NCBI RefSeq assembly: GCF_020535405.1
Contig: NZ_CP085036.1
Location: 1,922,001-1,986,000 of the forward strand
DNA length: 64,000 nucleotides
Origin: Antiquaquibacter oligotrophicus
Lineage (GTDB): Bacteria; Actinomycetota; Actinomycetes; Actinomycetales; Microbacteriaceae
Direction: 5' to 3'
Below the pieces are notes generated by a model. The model ran no database searches, was not told the DNA's origin, and was given only the letters and a program-made list of their open reading frames with translations. The position numbers were made by a program, and so were the translations under genes. Of this stretch, positions 17,938 to 27,954 are shown one piece after another. The stretch's first letter is position 1, and every line of letters starts with the position of its first letter.

Positions 17938-18645
17938 GTGACTACCTATAGCCTCGATGTCGAGGCCTCCATCGCCGAGCTTCGCGCCCAGGTCGCAGAG
18001 CTCCACAACGAACTCGTCCGCAACAACCTCGTCGTCTGGACCGGCGGCAACGTCTCCGGTCGCGTGCCCGGTGCCGACCTCTTCGTCATCAAGCCCTCCG
18101 GAGTCGTCTACGACGAACTCAGCCCCGAGAACATGATCCTGTGTGATCTCGACGGCGACGTCATCCCCGGCACTCCGGGGTCCGAGCGCAGCCCGTCGAG
18201 CGACACCGCGGCCCACGCCTACGTGTATCGCAACATGCCGTGGGTCGGTGGAGTCGTGCACACACACTCCACCTACGCCACGGCGTGGGCGGCACGCGGC
18301 GAAGAGATCCCGTGCGTCATCACCGCGATGGCGGACGAGTTCGGTGGCCCGATCCCGATCGGGCCCTTCGCCATCATCGGGGACGACTCCATCGGTCGCG
18401 GCATCGTCGACACGCTGAGCGGTCATCGGTCTCGCGCGGTGCTCATGCAGAATCACGGGCCGTTCACGATCGGCGTCTCCGCTCGCGACGCCGTGAAGGC
18501 TGCGGTCATGGTGGAGGATGTCGCGCGCACCGTGCACCTCGCGCGAGAGGCCGGGTCGCTCATCCCCATTCCCCAGGAGGCGATCGACCGCCTCTACGAC
18601 AGGTATCAGAACGTTTACGGACAGGGAGAGGACGAGCGCCGATGA
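17938..18645 (+). CDS. araD: L-ribulose-5-phosphate 4-epimerase (first copy)
   Basis: 235 residues, class II aldolase/AraD family. Converts L-ribulose 5-phosphate to D-xylulose 5-phosphate in arabinose catabolism. The phosphate site is TGGNVSGRV (about 37-45) with KPSGV near 59. The zinc ligands are in VVHTHSTYA (two His about residue 95-97) and NHGPF (about 172). GTG start with no ribosome site, consistent with a leaderless mRNA. It overlaps the kinase gene by ATGA and is the first gene of araD-araB-araA. A second copy, roughly three quarters identical, lies at 23086-23796. Confidence 0.92.
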   Translation: MTTYSLDVEASIAELRAQVAELHNELVRNNLVVWTGGNVSGRVPGADLFVIKPSGVVYDELSPENMILCDLDGDVIPGTPGSERSPSSDTAAHAYVYRNMPWVGGVVHTHSTYATAWAARGEEIPCVITAMADEFGGPIPIGPFAIIGDDSIGRGIVDTLSGHRSRAVLMQNHGPFTIGVSARDAVKAAVMVEDVARTVHLAREAGSLIPIPQEAIDRLYDRYQNVYGQGEDERR

Positions 18646-20231
18646 ACTCAGCAGTTGACGCGATCAGTTCAGGCCGGGCATCCCTCGGGATCGAGCTCGG
18701 CTCGACCAGAATCAAGGCGTGCCTCGTGGGCGACGACCCTTCCGAGGTGCTTGCCGTCGGCGACTTCGAGTGGGAGAACCAACTCGTCGACGGTCGCTGG
18801 ACGTACTCCCTCGACTCCGTGTGGCAGGGTGTGCAGGCCGCCTACGTGGGGCTCGCGGATGACGCGGAACGGCGCCACGGCGTTCGCCCTACCTCCTTCG
18901 GCGCCATCGGCATTTCGGCGATGATGCACGGCTACCTCGCGTTCGACGCGGACGGCGAACTTCTCGTCCCCTTCCGCACGTGGCGCAACACGTCGACGGG
19001 GCCAGCGGCAGAGGCGCTCACCGAAGCGTTCGGGTTCGCGATCCCCCTGCGGTGGTCGGTCGCGCACGTCTACCAGGCGGTGCTCGACAACGAGAGCCAC
19101 GTTGCGCACATCGACTACCTCACGACCCTCGCAGGTTACGTGCACTGGAAGCTCACGGGAGAGCGGGTCCTCGGCGTCGGAGATGCCTCCGGCATGTTCC
19201 CGATCAACGATGCCACCCGCGGATATGACGAGACCATGCTGACCGCGTTCGACGGGCTCGTCGCACAGCGTGCGCCGGGGTTGGACCTGCGGTCGGTGCT
19301 ACCTGCGGTCCTTCCGGCCGGACGCGAGGCTGGAGCCCTCACCGAGGAGGGCGCCGCGCTCCTCGACCCAACGGGATCGGTGAGGCCGGGCATCCGGTTC
19401 GCTCCTCCCGAGGGCGACGCGGGAACCGGCATGGTCGCGACCAACGCTGTCGCACCTCGCGGTGGCAACGTGAGCGCCGGCACCAGCATCTTCGCCATGG
19501 TCGTGCTCGAGGGGCCACTCGCGAACCTCCACGAGGAACTCGACCTCGTCACGACTCCTGCTGGCGACCCCGTGGCAATGGTCCACTGCAACAACGGTGC
19601 GAGCGAACTCGCCGCCTGGGTGGGGCTCTTCCGACGGTTCGCCGAGTCCGCGGGTGCCGATATCGATGCGGATGCCGTCTACCGCACGCTCTTCACCGAG
19701 TCGCTCGACGGCGCGGCCGACGCCGGCGGACTTCTCGCCTACAACCAGCTCTCGGGCGAGCCGATCGTCGGCCTCGACGAGGGACGGCCGCTGGTGGTGC
19801 GCGCCGACGATAGCGTGTTCTCCCTCGCGAACTTCATGCGAGCGCAGCTCTACGGTGTGTTCGCGTCCCTGAGTATCGGAATGTCGGTGCTCGACGAGGA
19901 GGGTGTTGCCCTCGATCGGATGTATGCCCACGGCGGCATCTTCCGCACCGCGGGTGTCGCCCAACGTTTTCTCGCGGCGGCGCTGAATGCGCCGGTCTCC
20001 GTGGCAGCAACCGCGTCCGAGGGCGGACCGTGGGGCATGGCGGTGCTCGCCGCGTACACGGCATCCGGCGCTGAACAGAGCCTGCCCGACTACTTGCGCG
20101 ACCGGGTGTTCCAGGGCGCGCAGCTCAGCGACGTCGATCCTGACCCCGCCGACGTTGCCGGCTTTGCCTCGTACCTCGAGCGCTACCGCGCGGGGCTCGC
20201 CATCGAGCACGCCGCGATCCAGGCCCTCTGA
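18642..20231 (+). CDS. araB: L-ribulokinase-type FGGY carbohydrate kinase
   Basis: 529 residues from the ATG overlapping the araD stop. FGGY-family kinase: N-terminal ATPase motif IELGSTRIKACLVGDD (about 16-31), and C-terminal FGGY segment with an AHGGIFRTAGVAQRF signature (about 427) replacing the usual GGG.S... The substrate is inferred as L-ribulose from its place between araD and araA. It is not closely similar by eye to E. coli AraB and resembles the actinobacterial kinase often annotated only as FGGY or xylulokinase-like. Product would be L-ribulose 5-phosphate, handed to AraD. The araA start follows 30 bases later. Confidence 0.83.
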   Translation: MNSAVDAISSGRASLGIELGSTRIKACLVGDDPSEVLAVGDFEWENQLVDGRWTYSLDSVWQGVQAAYVGLADDAERRHGVRPTSFGAIGISAMMHGYLAFDADGELLVPFRTWRNTSTGPAAEALTEAFGFAIPLRWSVAHVYQAVLDNESHVAHIDYLTTLAGYVHWKLTGERVLGVGDASGMFPINDATRGYDETMLTAFDGLVAQRAPGLDLRSVLPAVLPAGREAGALTEEGAALLDPTGSVRPGIRFAPPEGDAGTGMVATNAVAPRGGNVSAGTSIFAMVVLEGPLANLHEELDLVTTPAGDPVAMVHCNNGASELAAWVGLFRRFAESAGADIDADAVYRTLFTESLDGAADAGGLLAYNQLSGEPIVGLDEGRPLVVRADDSVFSLANFMRAQLYGVFASLSIGMSVLDEEGVALDRMYAHGGIFRTAGVAQRFLAAALNAPVSVAATASEGGPWGMAVLAAYTASGAEQSLPDYLRDRVFQGAQLSDVDPDPADVAGFASYLERYRAGLAIEHAAIQAL

Positions 20232-20261
20232 CTCACGCACGAACAACAACAAGGACACATC

Positions 20262-21779
20262 ATGACGAGCATCATCCCGGACCTCACGACCAAAACCGTG
20301 TGGTTCCTCACCGGCAGCCAGGACCTCTACGGAGAGGAGACCCTGCGCCAGGTCGCCGAGCAATCCCAGGAGGTCGCGCGAGCCCTGGAGGAGTCGTCCG
20401 ACATCCCGGTCACGATCGAGTGGAAGCCTGTGCTCAAGTCGAGTGACGGCATCCGTCGAGCCATGATCGACGCCAACTCCGATGACAACGTCATCGGTGT
20501 CATCACGTGGGCGCACACGTTCAGCCCGTCGAAGATGTGGATTCACGGACTCAACGTGCTCGAGAAGCCGTTGCTACACCTTCACACCCAGGCGAACGTC
20601 GCGCTGCCGTGGGACGAGATCGACTTCGACTTCATGAACCTCAACCAGGCCGCCCACGGCGACCGGGAGCACGCCTACATCCTCAGCCGCATGAACGTGC
20701 CGCGCAAGACGGTGGTGGGCCACGTCAGTAACCCCGCAGTTCTCTCGCAGGTGGGCAACTGGACTCGCGCCGCGGCCGGGTGGGATGCCGCGCAGAACAT
20801 GAAGCTCGCGCGCTTCGGCGACAACATGCGCTTCGTTGCCGTCACGGAGGGGGACAAGACCGAGGCCGAGATTCGTCTCGGCGTTCAGGTCAACACGTGG
20901 GGTGTGAACGAGCTCGCGGATGCCGTCCACGCGGCCTCGGACGCCGACATCGACGCCCTCGTCGCCGAGTACGAGGCCACCTACGACGTTGTTCCGGAAC
21001 TGCGGAAGGGGGGCGAGCGTCACGAGTCCCTCCGCTACGGCGCGGCCATCGAACTGGGTCTGCGGAGTTTCCTCGAGGCAGGGGGCTTCACTGCCTTCAC
21101 CACGAGCTTCGAGGATCTCGGCGCGTTGCGTCAGCTACCGGGGCTCGCGGTGCAGCGCCTCATGGCCGACGGCTACGGTTTCGGAGCGGAGGGCGACTGG
21201 AAGACGGCGGTGCTCGTGCGCGTCGCAAACGTCATGGGTGCAGGGCTCCCCGGCGGGGCATCCCTCATGGAGGACTACACCTACCACCTCACGCCGGGGG
21301 AGGAGAAGATCCTCGGCGCCCACATGCTCGAGGTGAGTCCGTCGCTCACGACCTCGAAGCCGAGCCTCGAGATCCACCCGCTCGGCATCGGCGGCAAGGA
21401 GGACCCGGTTCGCCTGGTCTTCACGGCCGACTCCGGCCCCGCGGTTGTTGTGGCGCTGAGCGACATGCGCGATCGCTTCCGCCTCGTCGCCAACGTCGTC
21501 GAGAACGTGCCGCTCGACGCCCCCATGCCGAAGCTCCCGGTCGGTCGTGCGGTGTGGAAGCCCGCACCCGACTTCGCGACGAGCGCCGCTGCGTGGCTCA
21601 CGGCGGGTGCGGCACACCACACGGTCATGTCGACCGCGGTGAGTGTCGACGTGTTCCGCGATTTCGCCGAGATGGGTGGCATCGAGCTCCTCGTCATCGA
21701 CGAAGACACAACCCTGCGTGACTTCCAGCGCGAGGTGCGCTGGAACGCCGCCTACTACCGCCTAGCCCAGGGCATCTAA
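20262..21779 (+). CDS. araA: L-arabinose isomerase
   Basis: 505 residues, the normal length. Converts L-arabinose to L-ribulose using Mn2+. Family segments are clear: [16 protein letters not shown] at the N-terminus, [10 protein letters not shown] near 87, and [23 protein letters not shown] near 332-355 holding metal-binding Glu and His. An AAGGA ribosome site precedes the ATG. Third gene of araD-araB-araA, closed by a large hairpin 16 bases after the stop. No truncation or odd residue noted. Confidence 0.97.
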   Translation: MTSIIPDLTTKTVWFLTGSQDLYGEETLRQVAEQSQEVARALEESSDIPVTIEWKPVLKSSDGIRRAMIDANSDDNVIGVITWAHTFSPSKMWIHGLNVLEKPLLHLHTQANVALPWDEIDFDFMNLNQAAHGDREHAYILSRMNVPRKTVVGHVSNPAVLSQVGNWTRAAAGWDAAQNMKLARFGDNMRFVAVTEGDKTEAEIRLGVQVNTWGVNELADAVHAASDADIDALVAEYEATYDVVPELRKGGERHESLRYGAAIELGLRSFLEAGGFTAFTTSFEDLGALRQLPGLAVQRLMADGYGFGAEGDWKTAVLVRVANVMGAGLPGGASLMEDYTYHLTPGEEKILGAHMLEVSPSLTTSKPSLEIHPLGIGGKEDPVRLVFTADSGPAVVVALSDMRDRFRLVANVVENVPLDAPMPKLPVGRAVWKPAPDFATSAAAWLTAGAAHHTVMSTAVSVDVFRDFAEMGGIELLVIDEDTTLRDFQREVRWNAAYYRLAQGI

Positions 21780-21794
21780 ACCTCGGTACGTTAC

Positions 21795-21853
21795 GGAGGA
21801 TGCCACGCCGGTGCGGCCACTCGAGGTGGCCGCACCGCGGCGTGGCATCCTCC
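21795..21853 (+). terminator. Large perfect hairpin after araA (U-less terminator type)
   Basis: A 16-bp arm GGAGGATGCCACGCCG (21795-21810, partner 21838-21853) plus a 10-bp inner arm (21811-21820 with 21826-21835), a 2-base bulge and a 5-base loop. No T-run follows, so it resembles the I-shaped hairpins proposed as terminators in actinobacteria. It may also block read-through into the following lacI promoter. Confidence 0.7.
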
Positions 21854-21891
21854 GCAAACGTCGCCCCGAGAGCGTTCGGGGTACGACGTGG

Positions 21892-21913
21892 TATAAAAAT
21901 GTGAACGTACACA
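21892..21913 (+). promoter_or_regulatory. Promoter and autoregulatory operator of the second lacI-family gene
   Basis: TATAAA at 21892-21897 is a good -10. Directly after it, TGTGAACGTACACA (21900-21913) is a near-perfect LacI-type palindrome with central CG and a single mismatched pair. It straddles the expected transcription start, which suggests autorepression. Confidence 0.55.
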
Positions 21914-21919
21914 CGAGCG

Positions 21920-22945
21920 ATGGGGCGCGGACGGAACATGGAGCCAGAGAAGGTTCGTGCGCCGAACATCCGTGATGTCGCTCGTCTTGCTGGCGTCTCG
22001 TACCAGACCGTGTCCCGTGTGCTCAACGATCACCCGAGCATCCGGGAGTCGACGAAACAGCGTGTTCTCGAGGTTATCCGGGAGATCGGCTACCGCCCGA
22101 ACCAGGCGGCTCGCGCTTTGGTCACGAGCCGGTCGCGCACGATCGGTGTGCTCACGGCCCAGACGGTGAACTATGGGCCGTCTACGAGTGTGACGGCCAT
22201 CGAGCACGCCGCGCGCGAGGCCGGCTACCGCATCACGATCACGAGTATCGCCTCCAAGGACTACGCCTCGATTCGCTCCGCGCTCGATCACCTGCGCACC
22301 CAAGCCGTCGAGGCCATCGTCGTGATTGCGCCCCAGGTCCGTGTGCTCGAGGCGATTCGCGAACTCGATCTCGACGTGCCCTACATCACCCTGCAGAATG
22401 CAGAACTCGGTGCCCACAGTATGTCGATCGACCAGGTCGCTGGCGCGCGTATGGCCACACGACACCTCATCGACCTCGGGCACACCGAGATCATGCACAT
22501 CTCCGGTCCTCAGGACTGGATCGAGGCGGAAGCCAGGATGCAGGGCTACCTCGACGAACTCAACGATCGTGATCTTCGCACCAGGGCACCGATCCTCGGT
22601 GACTGGACCGCGCACTTCGGCTACTACGCGGGGCTCGAGCTCTTGCGCTTCCGCGACTTCACGGCACTCTTTGCGGGCAATGACCAGATGGCGCTCGGCT
22701 TCATTCACGCGTGCTGGGACTCCGGTTTGGATGTGCCGGGGGACATCAGTGTCGTCGGTTTCGACGACATCCCCGAGGCTGCGCACTTCTACCCGCCGTT
22801 GACGACGGTGCGCCAGAACTTCGCCGAGATCGGACGTCGGGCTATCTCGTTGCTGCTGGCTGAACTCCAGGGTGACCCGGTCGACCACGCGCAGATCGAG
22901 CCGGAACTGGTGGTCCGCCGTTCCTCCGCTGCACCGCGTTCCTGA
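21920..22945 (+). CDS. LacI-family transcriptional regulator (second, arabinose/pentose type)
   Basis: 341 residues from the ATG at 21920; an in-frame ATG at 21938 (MEPEKVRAP) is an equally good start. LacI helix-turn-helix and hinge at about 13-70 (NIRDVARLAGVSYQTVSRVLNDH, NQAARALVTSRSRT), sensor domain to about 335 with TALFAGNDQMALG and DISVVGFDDIPEA. It has its own promoter with an operator-like palindrome and lies upstream of the second araD and its ABC importer. That promoter contains two inverted copies of GAAACGGTCACATC. Probably regulates this second operon and perhaps itself. Confidence 0.9.
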   Translation: MGRGRNMEPEKVRAPNIRDVARLAGVSYQTVSRVLNDHPSIRESTKQRVLEVIREIGYRPNQAARALVTSRSRTIGVLTAQTVNYGPSTSVTAIEHAAREAGYRITITSIASKDYASIRSALDHLRTQAVEAIVVIAPQVRVLEAIRELDLDVPYITLQNAELGAHSMSIDQVAGARMATRHLIDLGHTEIMHISGPQDWIEAEARMQGYLDELNDRDLRTRAPILGDWTAHFGYYAGLELLRFRDFTALFAGNDQMALGFIHACWDSGLDVPGDISVVGFDDIPEAAHFYPPLTTVRQNFAEIGRRAISLLLAELQGDPVDHAQIEPELVVRRSSAAPRS

Positions 22946-22985
22946 ACCTCATAGCTGGCTGTCATCGTTTCGTGATCATCCAGGC

Positions 22986-23044
22986 TTGACAGATGTGACC
23001 GTTTCGCGTGTAGTGTGTTCCCCGGCATGTGAAACGGTCACATC
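22986..23044 (+). promoter_or_regulatory. Promoter of the second araD/ABC importer operon with two inverted operators
   Basis: TTGACA (22986-22991), 17-base spacer, TGTAGT (23009-23014). The word GAAACGGTCACATC occurs inverted inside the spacer (22992-23005) and again in direct orientation downstream (23031-23044), where it is part of the perfect TGTGA-N5-TCACA palindrome at 23028-23042. Two sites around the -10 suggest cooperative repression by a LacI protein. Confidence 0.65.
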
Positions 23045-23085
23045 GGCAGTCACATGGCCAGTCGAGAACAAGACGATGGAGTCGC

Positions 23086-23796
23086 ATGAAAGCCTTCACC
23101 CCCGAGATCGAGGTGGCGATCGCGCGCACCCGGGATGAGGTCGCAGCGCTTCACTCCGAGCTCGTTCGCAACGGCCTCGTCGCGTGGACGGGCGGTAACG
23201 TCTCCGGTCGCGTTCCTGGCGCCGACGTCTTCGTCATCAAGCCCTCCGGTGTGAGCTATGACGAGCTCAGCCCCGAGAACATGATCGTGTGCGACCTCGA
23301 CGGCTCGATCATCCCCGACACCCCCGGCAGTGAGCGTGCGCCGTCGAGCGACACCGCTGCCCACGCCTACGTCTACCGCAACATGGAGCACGTCGGTGGT
23401 GTCGTCCACACGCACTCCCCCTACGCGACGGCCTGGGCCGCGCGAGGCGAAGCGATCCCGTGTGTGCTCACGGCCATGGCCGACGAGTTCGGCGGCGAGA
23501 TCCCCGTTGGACCCTTCGCGATCATCGGCGACGACTCCATCGGTCGCGGCATCGTCGAAACGCTGAGCGGTCACCGCTCGCGTGCGGTGCTCATGCGCAA
23601 TCACGGCCCATTCACGATCGGTCGTGACGCACGCGACGCCGTGAAGGCCGCCGTCATGCTCGAGGATGTCGCGCGCACCGTGCACATCGCGCGTCAGGGC
23701 GGCGAGCCACTCCAGATTCCGCAGGGCGCCATCGACTCGCTCTACGACCGGTATCAGAACGTTTACGGACAGCACGCCAAGGCGGTGCTCCCGTGA
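23086..23796 (+). CDS. araD: L-ribulose-5-phosphate 4-epimerase (second copy)
   Basis: 236 residues from the ATG preceded by GATGGAG; longer in-frame starts run back into the promoter and are unlikely. Same motifs as the first copy: [14 protein letters not shown], zinc ligands in VVHTHSPYA and NHGPF. Its divergence from the 17938 copy is spread evenly, so this is an old duplication. It heads an operon with a sugar-binding lipoprotein and an ABC importer rather than with the kinase and isomerase. The last four bases (GTGA) also start a small open frame. Confidence 0.9.
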   Translation: MKAFTPEIEVAIARTRDEVAALHSELVRNGLVAWTGGNVSGRVPGADVFVIKPSGVSYDELSPENMIVCDLDGSIIPDTPGSERAPSSDTAAHAYVYRNMEHVGGVVHTHSPYATAWAARGEAIPCVLTAMADEFGGEIPVGPFAIIGDDSIGRGIVETLSGHRSRAVLMRNHGPFTIGRDARDAVKAAVMLEDVARTVHIARQGGEPLQIPQGAIDSLYDRYQNVYGQHAKAVLP

Positions 23797-23915
23797 CCAC
23801 ACAGGACTCCCCGGGATTCGTCCCGGTCAGAGACCCGGCCTTCATGGACGAGGCCGGGAAAGTTGCACCGAATACAACGACAACGAAGTCCATCAATCGA
23901 AAGGAAACACAGTGA
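23793..23915 (+). CDS. Possible 40-residue small protein bridging araD and the binding-protein gene
   Basis: A GTG overlapping the araD stop (GTGA) opens a 40-codon frame ([15 protein letters not shown]...) whose TGA stop overlaps the GTG of the next gene, again as GTGA. The first ~21 codons mostly end in G or C like real genes here; the rest is A-rich and includes the ribosome site of the following gene. It could be a coupling peptide, a relic of a lost gene, or chance. I recognise no family. Confidence 0.35.
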   Translation: MTTQDSPGFVPVRDPAFMDEAGKVAPNTTTTKSINRKETQ

Positions 23916-25033
23916 AGAAGAGAGCACTTCTTTCGCTCGTCGCCTCTGGCGCCCTGGTCGTCGGCCTTGCTGCCTGCGCCCCGGCCGGTAACGGCGGCGA
24001 CTCCGGTGGCGGCGAAGGCGGCCTCATCGGTGTTGCGATGCCCACCAAGTCCTCGGAGCGTTGGATCGCCGACGGCAACGCCGTCAAGGCGACGCTCGAG
24101 GAGCAGGGCTTCCAGGTCGACCTGCAGTACGCGGAGGATGACATCCCCACGCAGGTCAGCCAGATCGAGAACATGATCACCAAGGGTGCGAAGGCACTCA
24201 TCATCGCGTCGATCGACGGCACGACCCTCTCCGAGGTTCTGCAGACCGCCGCGGATGCCGAGATCCCCGTGATCGCGTATGACCGCCTCATCCGCGACTC
24301 CGAGAACGTCGACTACTACGCGACCTTCGACAACTTCCTCGTCGGCCAGCAGCAGGCGTGGACGGTCCTCAACGGCCTCGGACTCACCGAGCTCGACGGA
24401 ACGCCCATCGACGGTGCGCCCGCCGGTCCGTTCAACATCGAGCTCTTCGCTGGTTCGCTCGACGACAACAACGCGTTCTTCTTCTGGGATGGCGCGATGG
24501 ATGCCTTCCAGCCGTTCTTCGACAACGGAACGCTCGTCGTCAAGTCGGGTCAGACCACGATCGAGCAGGCCGCGACGCTCCGCTGGGACGGCGAGACCGC
24601 TCAGAGCCGCATGGAGGACCTCCTCACCGCGAACTACTCGGACGGCAGCAAGGTCAACGCCGTTCTCAGCCCGTACGACGGCATCTCGCGTGGAATCATC
24701 TCCGCCCTCACCGACGCCGGATACTCGGTCGGTGCAGAGTGGCCGATCATCTCCGGTCAGGACGCCGAGGTCGACTCGGTCAAGGCGATCCTCGCTGGTG
24801 AGCAGTACGCGACCATCTTCAAGGACACGCGTGAGCTCGCAAAGGTTGCGGCCGGTATGGCCATCGCGATCCTGAACGGCGACGAGCCCGAGGTCAACGA
24901 CACCGAGACGTACGACAACGGCGTCAAGGTCGTTCCGTCCTACCTCCTCCCGCCGGTTCCGGTTGTGAAGGACAACGTCGTCGAGGCTCTCGTCGACACC
25001 GGTTACTGGACTGAGGCTGACCTCGGTCTGTAA
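23912..25033 (+). CDS. Sugar-binding lipoprotein of a ChvE/xylose-type ABC importer
   Basis: 373 residues from a GTG with AAAGGAAA upstream. Lipoprotein signal peptide with lipobox LAAC (C22), then a Gly/Ser linker, then a periplasmic-binding type I sugar-binding fold. [19 protein letters not shown] and SAPYDG-like [14 protein letters not shown] are typical of the ChvE/XylF group that binds multiple aldoses (arabinose, xylose, galactose). Placed after araD and before ATPase and permease genes of the GguA/GguB type. A strong hairpin 25 bases after the stop separates it from those genes. Confidence 0.9.
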   Translation: MKKRALLSLVASGALVVGLAACAPAGNGGDSGGGEGGLIGVAMPTKSSERWIADGNAVKATLEEQGFQVDLQYAEDDIPTQVSQIENMITKGAKALIIASIDGTTLSEVLQTAADAEIPVIAYDRLIRDSENVDYYATFDNFLVGQQQAWTVLNGLGLTELDGTPIDGAPAGPFNIELFAGSLDDNNAFFFWDGAMDAFQPFFDNGTLVVKSGQTTIEQAATLRWDGETAQSRMEDLLTANYSDGSKVNAVLSPYDGISRGIISALTDAGYSVGAEWPIISGQDAEVDSVKAILAGEQYATIFKDTRELAKVAAGMAIAILNGDEPEVNDTETYDNGVKVVPSYLLPPVPVVKDNVVEALVDTGYWTEADLGL

Positions 25034-25057
25034 TACCAGGGTCGTCTAGACCCACCG

Positions 25058-25105
25058 CCGGTGGCGGGGGAGAGCATCCCTCGCCACCGGCTCCCTCCAC
25101 TTTTT
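25058..25105 (+). terminator. Intercistronic hairpin between binding-protein and ATPase genes
   Basis: CCGGTGGCG (25058-25066) pairs with CGCCACCGG (25082-25090); four more inner pairs leave a 7-base loop, giving about 13 bp. A TTTTT run follows ten bases later (25101-25105). Probably a partial terminator or mRNA stabiliser that raises binding-protein expression above that of the membrane subunits. Confidence 0.6.
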
Positions 25106-25154
25106 CCGCAAGCCGACCGCCCGCAGTAGGGCCCCGATCAAGGAAGACGGCACA

Positions 25155-26684
25155 GTGACTCAGAACATCCTCGAGATGCGGTCCATCACGAAGACCTTCC
25201 CCGGAGTGAAGGCGCTCTCGAACGTCACGCTCGAGGTCGCGCGAGGCGAGGTTCACGCCATTTGTGGTGAGAACGGCGCCGGCAAGTCGACGCTCATGAA
25301 GGTGCTCTCCGGTGTGTACCCGCACGGTACCTACGAGGGTGACATCGTCTTCGAGGACAAGGTTGTCGAATTCCGCGACATCCGCGACTCCGAGGCCGAG
25401 GGCATCGTCATCATCCACCAGGAGCTCGCCCTCAGCCCGTACCTCTCGATCGCCGAGAACATCTTCCTCAACAACGAGGTCAAGGGGCCGCTCGGTCTCA
25501 TCGACTGGAACAAAACCAACCAGGAGGCGAAGGCGCTCCTGGCCCGCGTCGGCCTCAAAGAGAACCCGACCACCCGCATCATGGACATCGGTGTCGGCAA
25601 GCAGCAGCTCGTGGAGATCGCCAAGGCGCTCTCCAAGCGCGTGAAGCTCCTCATCCTCGACGAACCGACCGCGGCCCTCAACGACGAGGACTCCGACCAC
25701 CTGCTCGACCTGATCCTTCACCTCAAGGGCCAGGGGATCACGTCGATCATCATCAGCCACAAGCTCAACGAGATTAAGAAGATCGCCGACTCTGTGACGG
25801 TCATCCGCGACGGCAAGACGATCGAGACGATCGCCAAGTCGGATGTCACGGAGGAGCGCATCATCAAGGACATGGTCGGTCGCGACCTCGAACACCGCTA
25901 CCCCGACCACACGCCGCACATCGGCGAAGAGATCCTCCGCGTCGAGGACTGGACCGCCCACCACCCGCAGGACCCGACGCGTGTCATCGTCGACCGGGTC
26001 AATCTCACGGTGCGTCGCGGTGAGATCGTCGGTATCGCCGGCCTCATGGGGGCGGGGCGTACCGAGTTCGCGATGAGCCTCTTCGGACGCTCCTACGGGT
26101 CACGCGTGAGCGGCAAGGTGTTCAAGGAGGGCAAGGAGATCCAGACGCGAACGGTCGACGAGGCCATTCGCAACGGACTCGCGTACGCGACCGAGGATCG
26201 CAAGACCTATGGCCTCAACCTCATCGAGGACATCAAGCGCAACGTCTCGGCGGCAGCCCTCGGCAAACTCGCGAAGCTCGGCCTCGTCAACGACAACGAG
26301 GAATACAAGGTCGCCAACGAGTACCGCAAGAGCATGAACATCAAGGCTCCGACGGTGCTCGCGAAGACGGGCAAGCTCTCGGGAGGAAACCAGCAGAAGG
26401 TCGTGCTGTCGAAGTGGATCTTCTCCGACCCCGACGTGCTGATCCTGGATGAACCGACTCGCGGTATCGACGTCGGCGCCAAGTACGAGATCTACACGAT
26501 CATCAATCGCCTCGCCGCACAGGGCAAGGGCATCATCGTCATCTCGTCGGAGCTGCCGGAGTTGCTCGGCATCTGCGACCGCATCTACGCACTCTCCGAG
26601 GGCCGTATCACCGGTGAGCTTCCCATCGAGGAAGCCAACCCCGAAGCCCTCCTCACCCTCATGACCATGGAAACGCCCCGCTAG
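25155..26684 (+). CDS. Sugar ABC transporter ATP-binding protein (MmsA/GguA/XylG type)
   Basis: 509 residues with two tandem ATPase domains, as in CUT2 importers. Domain 1: Walker [15 protein letters not shown] (about 37), Walker [12 protein letters not shown] (about 172). Domain 2 (from about 262) has the modified Walker A typical of CUT2 ([14 protein letters not shown]), ABC signature [11 protein letters not shown] (about 407) and [18 protein letters not shown] start with AAGGAAG upstream. Partners are the binding protein upstream and the permease 32 bases downstream. Confidence 0.95.
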   Translation: MTQNILEMRSITKTFPGVKALSNVTLEVARGEVHAICGENGAGKSTLMKVLSGVYPHGTYEGDIVFEDKVVEFRDIRDSEAEGIVIIHQELALSPYLSIAENIFLNNEVKGPLGLIDWNKTNQEAKALLARVGLKENPTTRIMDIGVGKQQLVEIAKALSKRVKLLILDEPTAALNDEDSDHLLDLILHLKGQGITSIIISHKLNEIKKIADSVTVIRDGKTIETIAKSDVTEERIIKDMVGRDLEHRYPDHTPHIGEEILRVEDWTAHHPQDPTRVIVDRVNLTVRRGEIVGIAGLMGAGRTEFAMSLFGRSYGSRVSGKVFKEGKEIQTRTVDEAIRNGLAYATEDRKTYGLNLIEDIKRNVSAAALGKLAKLGLVNDNEEYKVANEYRKSMNIKAPTVLAKTGKLSGGNQQKVVLSKWIFSDPDVLILDEPTRGIDVGAKYEIYTIINRLAAQGKGIIVISSELPELLGICDRIYALSEGRITGELPIEEANPEALLTLMTMETPR

Positions 26685-26716
26685 GGCCCGCCACACCCCA
26701 CAAGGAGCACAGCACA

Positions 26717-27940
26717 ATGTCGAACCTCGATACCGACCTCGTCGAGCAGGTCGGGCCTCCGCGCAATCGACTCACGAGCGCCCTCAGCCACGTCATCACC
26801 GACCTCGGCAAAAACGGCATCTTCCTCGCCCTCATCGCCGTGGTCGTGCTCTTCTCGATCCTGACGAACGGCATCCTGCTTTACCCGCAGAACATCTCCA
26901 ACCTCATCGTGCAGAACGGGTACATCCTGATCCTCGCGATCGGTATGGTCATGGTCATCGTCGCGGGTCACATCGACCTGTCGGTGGGTTCCGTTGCGGC
27001 GTTCGTCGGCGCCGTGTCGGGTGTCTTCGCGGTGCAGTGGGGCCTGCCGTGGTGGCTGGCCATCATCCTGTCGCTGGGTGTCGGCGCGCTCGTCGGTGCC
27101 TGGCAGGGATTCTGGATCGCCTTCGTGGGGATTCCCGCCTTCATCGTGACCCTCGCGGGCATGCTCATCTTCCGTGGTCTTGCCCTCGTTGTTCTCGGCA
27201 ACGCGAACATCGGTTCGTTCCCGGTCGAGTACCGCGCGCTCGGTAATGGATTCCTCACGGATGTCTTCGGCGAGTTCCCCATTGACCCGCTCACCATGGG
27301 TGTCGGTGTTATCGCGATCATCGCGTTCTGGGTCCAGCAGATCCGCGCCCGCCGCGGACGCCAGAGCTACGGCCAGGATGTCGAGCCGCTCGGCTGGTTC
27401 ATCGGAAAGCTTGTGCTCCTCACTGTGGGTGTGCTGGCCTTCGCGTACGCGCTCGCGACCTTCAAGGGCATCCCGATCACGCTCATCATCCTCGCGGTGC
27501 TCGTCATGGTCTACGGCATCATCACCAACCGCAGTGTGTTCGGCCGCCACATCTACGCGATCGGTGGCAACCGCCACGCGGCAGAGCTGTCGGGTGTCAA
27601 GACCCGCCAGGTCGACTTCTGGATCTTCGTCAACATGGGCTTCCTCGCGGCGCTCGCGGGTCTCGTCTTCACCGCTCGTCTGAACCTCGCGGGCCCCAAG
27701 GCCGGTGACGGATTCGAGCTCGAGGCGATCTCGGCCGCCTTCATCGGTGGAGCTGCGGTTCAGGGCGGTGTGGGAACGATCGGTGGTGCCATCATCGGTG
27801 GTCTCATCATCGGTGTTCTCAACAACGGTATGTCGATCCTCGGTATCGGTATCGAGTGGCAGCAGGCCGTGAAGGGTCTCGTGCTGCTCTTCGCGGTCGC
27901 GTTCGACGTGTTCAACAAGCGTCGTTCCGGAGGCCGCTAA
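26717..27940 (+). CDS. Sugar ABC transporter permease (GguB/XylH type)
   Basis: 407 residues, CUT2 permease with ten or more hydrophobic helices. Signature segments: MVMVIVAGHIDLSVGS near 75-90, FIVTLAGMLIFRG near 140, GIITNRSVFGRHIYAIGGNRHAAELSGV near 256-283 and AISAAFIGGAAVQGG near 340. A long charged insert (about 205-235, RARRGRQSYGQ) is characteristic of the GguB/XylH subgroup. Start preceded by AAGGAG. Last gene of the importer operon; a 74-base near-palindrome follows. Confidence 0.94.
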   Translation: MSNLDTDLVEQVGPPRNRLTSALSHVITDLGKNGIFLALIAVVVLFSILTNGILLYPQNISNLIVQNGYILILAIGMVMVIVAGHIDLSVGSVAAFVGAVSGVFAVQWGLPWWLAIILSLGVGALVGAWQGFWIAFVGIPAFIVTLAGMLIFRGLALVVLGNANIGSFPVEYRALGNGFLTDVFGEFPIDPLTMGVGVIAIIAFWVQQIRARRGRQSYGQDVEPLGWFIGKLVLLTVGVLAFAYALATFKGIPITLIILAVLVMVYGIITNRSVFGRHIYAIGGNRHAAELSGVKTRQVDFWIFVNMGFLAALAGLVFTARLNLAGPKAGDGFELEAISAAFIGGAAVQGGVGTIGGAIIGGLIIGVLNNGMSILGIGIEWQQAVKGLVLLFAVAFDVFNKRRSGGR

Positions 27941-27954
27941 CCGAAGGCTCACAG

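Noticed and set aside
18240..18641. Upstream extension of the FGGY kinase frame
   Set aside because: It lies within araD and encodes an Arg/His-rich shadow; the ATG at 18642 overlaps the araD stop and begins just before the kinase ATPase motif.
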